Assembly (NCBI GenBank): GCA_049889915.1
Contig: JBMHCM010000100.1
Span: forward strand, 1 to 16,762
Source of the DNA: UBA8337 sp049889915
GTDB taxonomy: Bacteria; Pseudomonadota; Alphaproteobacteria; RS24
Direction of reading: 5' to 3'
DNA length: 16,762 nucleotides
The translations under genes were made by a program, and so were the position numbers. The notes under the pieces are model-generated. The model saw only the letters and a program-made list of their open reading frames with translations. It made no database searches and had not been told where the DNA came from. Positions 13,962-16,762 of this stretch are shown one piece after another (position 1 is the first letter of the stretch; each line of letters begins with the position of its first letter).

Positions 13962-15737
13962 ATGCCCGTATCCGCCCCTGTATCCGCGCGCGCCCCCGCT
14001 CTGGCCGTCATTTATATGAGCGTGCTGATGCTCATCGGCCCGTTTTTGCATTTGCAGTATGTGCATATCAGACATGATTGGCGGCTCGCCCCCAAGGGTG
14101 TTTATGGCGATGAGGCGATGGTCGTTTCGGCGCATTTTCTGGCCAGCGAGGTGGGCGCCGAAGTGCTGAAAAATGGCGGCAATGCGTTTGACGCGGCGGT
14201 GGCGGTCAATTTCGCCCTCGCCGTGGTGTATCAGCAGGCCGGCAATATAGGTGGCGGCGGTTTTACGGTTTACCGCACGGCCGATGGCGACAGCGGCACG
14301 CTGGATTTCCGCGAGCGCGCGCCGTTTAAAGCCTCGGCCGATATGTATCTCGATGACAACGGCAAGGTGATTAAGGGGCTCAGCCTGAAAGGGCCATTGG
14401 CGGTCGGCGTGCCGGGCAGCGTGGCCGGTATGGAGGCGCTGCATGCGCGTTTCGGCAGCGTGGCGTGGGATACGCTTATTCGCCCGGCCATTAATTTGGC
14501 GCAAGACGGCTTTGTGCTGACCGAAAAAGCGGCGCGTGAGTTCAACCGCTTTCAAAAAGATTTTGCCGCCGTTAACCGCTTTCGCCCCGTCGTGCTGAAA
14601 GAGGGCGGCCCCGATGCCAAATGGAGAGAAGGCGAGCGAATTAAATTTCCGGCCCTTGCGCACACGCTGCAGCGCATCGCCATGCAGGGCCGCGATGGCT
14701 TTTACAAGGGCGAAACGGCTGACCTGATTGTCGAGGAAATGATGGCCGGGGGCGGCCTGATTTCGCTGCAAGACCTTGCCGCCTATGAGGCGGTGTGGCG
14801 CGACCCCATCCGTTTTTCTTATCGCGGGTACGACATTATTTCCATGCCGCCGCCCAGCTCCGGCGGGGTGGTGCTGGCGCAGCTTTTGCAGGGCGCGGAA
14901 AAATATGACATCGCCGCTTTGGGGCATAATACGGCGGCGCATATTCATCTGATGACCGAACTGGAGCGGCGCAGCTATGCCGACCGCGCCACCCATTTGG
15001 GCGATACTGATTTTGTCGAGGTCGACATAAAAGGCCTGACTGACCCCGCCTATATTGCGCGGCGCAATGCCAATATCAGCATGGAAGCAAAAACCGACAG
15101 CAGCACCATCAAGCCCGGCTTGGTGACGGCGATTGAGAGCGCCGAGACGACGCATTTCTCGATTGTCGATGCGGCCGGCAATGCGGTGGCCATCACCACC
15201 ACGCTGAACGGCATGTATGGCGCCAAGCTGGTGGTGCGCGGCGCGGGCTTTTTCCTCAATAATGAAATGGATGATTTTTCCATCAAGCCGGGCCACGCCA
15301 ACCAGTTCGGGCTTTTGGGCAATGACAAAAACGCCATCGCACCGGGCAAGCGCATGCTGTCTTCCATGACGCCGACCATTATTGAAAAAGACGGTGAGCT
15401 GAAAGCCGTGCTCGGCACGCCGGGCGGCGCCACCATCATCACAAGCGTGTTTCAAATGGTTATGAACATCATCGATTTCGACATGAGCGCGCAGCAAGCC
15501 GTGCATGCCCGCAAAAGCCACAGCCAATGGCAGCCCGATGTGGTGATGCTGGAAAAAGGCACGATGAGCCTGTCAAATCTGCGCGGGCTGCAAGCGCGTG
15601 GGCATCGGCTTTACCCATGGCCGCATTTCAAATGGAGCCTTGGCCGCGTCGAGGCCATTTTGCTTCACGAGGACGGCCGCCTTGAGGGGGCGGCTGACTT
15701 CTCCAGAGGCTTTGACGACAGGGCGGTGGGATACTAA
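13962..15737 (+). CDS. ggt: Gamma-glutamyltransferase (glutathione hydrolase) proenzyme
   Basis: Cleaves the gamma-glutamyl bond of glutathione and related compounds, or transfers the group to an acceptor, outside the cytosol. The 591 residues form an Ntn-hydrolase proenzyme. Thr396 in ESAETTHFSIVD is the expected self-processing site and nucleophile, giving a large subunit to 395 and a small one from 396. Also visible are Arg117 (LDFRERAP) for the substrate carboxylate, LSSMTPT (466-472) and GTPGGA (485-490) of the active site, and a lid-loop segment before KRMLSSM. Residues 12-30 are a hydrophobic segment with no clear cleavage site, so a signal anchor is likely. The start at 13962 is chosen because GGAGGAG lies 5 nt upstream; an earlier in-frame ATG at 13860 has no such site and a non-conserved, Arg/Cys-rich extension. 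Confidence 0.94.
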   Translation: MPVSAPVSARAPALAVIYMSVLMLIGPFLHLQYVHIRHDWRLAPKGVYGDEAMVVSAHFLASEVGAEVLKNGGNAFDAAVAVNFALAVVYQQAGNIGGGGFTVYRTADGDSGTLDFRERAPFKASADMYLDDNGKVIKGLSLKGPLAVGVPGSVAGMEALHARFGSVAWDTLIRPAINLAQDGFVLTEKAAREFNRFQKDFAAVNRFRPVVLKEGGPDAKWREGERIKFPALAHTLQRIAMQGRDGFYKGETADLIVEEMMAGGGLISLQDLAAYEAVWRDPIRFSYRGYDIISMPPPSSGGVVLAQLLQGAEKYDIAALGHNTAAHIHLMTELERRSYADRATHLGDTDFVEVDIKGLTDPAYIARRNANISMEAKTDSSTIKPGLVTAIESAETTHFSIVDAAGNAVAITTTLNGMYGAKLVVRGAGFFLNNEMDDFSIKPGHANQFGLLGNDKNAIAPGKRMLSSMTPTIIEKDGELKAVLGTPGGATIITSVFQMVMNIIDFDMSAQQAVHARKSHSQWQPDVVMLEKGTMSLSNLRGLQARGHRLYPWPHFKWSLGRVEAILLHEDGRLEGAADFSRGFDDRAVGY

Positions 15738-15746
15738 AAGAGCGGC

Positions 15747-16697
15747 ATGACGATAGAGATTCCCCATCCTCCCGCTGACACGCCGATTGTTGTGGCAGCG
15801 CTGTATAAATTCGTGGCGCTGGAGGATTTCGAGGCGATTCAGCCCGGCCTGCTGACGCATTGCAAAAAGCACGGCATTCTTGGCACGATTTTGCTGGCCC
15901 GCGAGGGCATTAACGGAACGGTTTGCGGCAGCCATGCCGCCATCACCGCATTGATGCAGGCTTTTGCGGCCGATGCGCGCCTTGCCGATATTCAGCCGAA
16001 TTTCAGCTTCGCTGCGGAGCCTGCTTTTTATCGCATGAAAGTGCGGTTGAAGCAGGAGATCGTCACCATGGGCCAGCCGGATATTGATCCGGTCGGCGCG
16101 GTCGGCACTTATGTCAAACCGGAGGCGTGGAACGCGCTGATTGCGGATCCGGATACGCTGGTTATTGATACGCGCAATGCCTATGAGGTCGCCATCGGCA
16201 CATTTGACGGCGCGGTTGATCCGAAGACCGAGAGCTTTCGCGAGTTCCCTGAATGGGTGGATAATTATTTGGCGCAGCTTGAGGAAAAGCCGAAAAACAT
16301 CGCCATGTTTTGCACCGGCGGCATTCGCTGCGAAAAATCCACCGCCTATCTGGTCGGCCAAGGCTATGAAAATATTTTCCACCTGCAAGGCGGCATATTG
16401 AAATATCTCGAAGAGGTTGATGAAGCCGACAGCAGCTGGCAGGGCGATTGCTTTGTCTTTGATGAGCGTGTGTCGGTCACCCATGGTCTGGCCGAGGGCG
16501 ACTATGATATGTGCCATGCCTGCCGCATGCCATTGGCCGAAGAAGATAAACAGCTCAACAGCTATGAGCCCGGCGTCTCTTGCCTGCATTGTATCGACAG
16601 CCGCAGCGAGGCTGACCGCGCCCGCTTTCGTGAGCGGCAAAAGCAAATGCGTTTGGCTGCCAAACGCGGTGAAAAACATATTGGCGAAAGCCGATGA
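15747..16697 (+). CDS. trhO: tRNA uridine(34) hydroxylase TrhO (rhodanese-domain protein, YceA family)
   Basis: Known family role: oxygen-dependent hydroxylation of U34 in tRNA to 5-hydroxyuridine, the first step towards cmo5U-type wobble modifications. The 316 residues are the usual length. An N-terminal acylphosphatase-like domain (about 10-110; LAREGINGTVCGS at 50-62) precedes the rhodanese domain (about 130-225), whose active loop is CTGGIRCEKS with Cys189 in the CxxGxR position. The C-terminal part has two CxxC pairs (Cys256/Cys259 and Cys279/Cys282) that could bind zinc, and ends in a basic RFRERQKQMRLAAKRGEK tail. It starts 9 bp after the ggt stop with only a weak AGAGCGG before it, so coupling to ggt is likely, and its stop overlaps the next start (ATGA). 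Function is inferred from the family. Confidence 0.93.
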   Translation: MTIEIPHPPADTPIVVAALYKFVALEDFEAIQPGLLTHCKKHGILGTILLAREGINGTVCGSHAAITALMQAFAADARLADIQPNFSFAAEPAFYRMKVRLKQEIVTMGQPDIDPVGAVGTYVKPEAWNALIADPDTLVIDTRNAYEVAIGTFDGAVDPKTESFREFPEWVDNYLAQLEEKPKNIAMFCTGGIRCEKSTAYLVGQGYENIFHLQGGILKYLEEVDEADSSWQGDCFVFDERVSVTHGLAEGDYDMCHACRMPLAEEDKQLNSYEPGVSCLHCIDSRSEADRARFRERQKQMRLAAKRGEKHIGESR

Positions 16698-16762
16698 CGC
16701 CGCTGCTTTATAGTTTTCGCCGTTGTCCTTATGCGATGCGCGCCCGCATGGCGCTGGCGGCG
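16694..16762 (+). CDS. Glutathione S-transferase-like protein, N-terminal fragment
   Basis: Only the first 23 codons are in the window. They read MTPLLYSFRRCPYAMRARMA and continue with a hydrophobic helix start. This is the first strand and helix of a thioredoxin-like fold with a CPYA motif, typical of bacterial GST-family proteins that use a cysteine instead of Ser or Tyr. The start overlaps the trhO stop as ATGA (16694-16697), a classic sign of translational coupling, so it belongs to the ggt-trhO operon. With so little sequence, a glutaredoxin-like protein cannot be fully excluded, although YSFRRCPYAMRAR is much more GST-like. Confidence 0.75.
   Translation, partial: MTPLLYSFRRCPYAMRARMALAA

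Noticed and set aside
13932..15527. A 531-codon open frame on the minus strand, antisense to ggt
   Set aside because: Same codon-aligned antisense frame and same explanation; ggt on the other strand is complete with its catalytic residues.
1..16762. tRNA, rRNA, CRISPR array, insertion sequence, prophage or toxin-antitoxin genes
   Set aside because: Looked for in the gaps and gene set; the gaps are short (0-170 bp), no regular repeats or transposase/integrase motifs were seen, and the window reads as normal chromosome.

Overview
The window looks like ordinary chromosomal DNA from a moderately GC-rich alphaproteobacterium. The reasons are the class II (plant/Mycobacterium-type) DAHP synthase, a glutamine-dependent NadE, a GluRS with an LSKRLGS signature, citramalate synthase (CimA), a short membrane-anchored phosphatidylserine decarboxylase paired with PssA, and promoter-like sites of the TTGAC / GCTA-type described for Caulobacter. 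The assignment to class is inference; there is no rRNA or marker phylogeny here. No mobile element, CRISPR array, tRNA or rRNA gene was recognised.

Layout. (1) 1-408, minus: 5' part of a class II DAHP synthase gene, running off the left edge. (2) 409-542: divergent promoter region. (3) 543-6730, plus: a tightly spaced five-gene run, nadE - gltX - cimA - psd - pssA (gaps 12, 2, 9 and 12 bp), covering NAD synthesis, glutamyl-tRNA, the pyruvate route to isoleucine, and phosphatidylethanolamine. (4) 6737-11148, minus: an RND efflux permease and its periplasmic adaptor (adaptor first, ATGA overlap), convergent with pssA. (5) 11149-11286: second divergent promoter region. (6) 11287-11700, plus: a DUF1330 protein with codon use unlike its neighbours. 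(7) 11701-13791, minus: a FadH-type 2,4-dienoyl-CoA reductase abutting the DUF1330 gene tail to tail with no spacer. (8) 13792-13961: third divergent region. (9) 13962-16762, plus: gamma-glutamyltransferase, tRNA U34 hydroxylase TrhO and the start of a glutathione S-transferase-like gene, probably one operon.

How the genes work together. The psd/pssA pair makes phosphatidylethanolamine from CDP-diacylglycerol and serine. CimA starts isoleucine synthesis from pyruvate and acetyl-CoA. The adaptor and permease form the inner-membrane and periplasmic part of a tripartite pump whose outer-membrane channel is not in the window. Ggt and the GST-like protein share a glutathione theme around trhO.

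I did not find a convincing undescribed system. The points most worth a second look are: two likely leaderless or near-leaderless transcription units (nadE and the efflux adaptor); an RND pump that has lost both the second TM4 aspartate and the TM10 lysine of the AcrB proton relay; a promoter-like pair sharing TTGAC...TAGCCTG upstream of the DUF1330 gene and ggt; and a 12-bp palindrome that contains the stop codons of two convergent genes.
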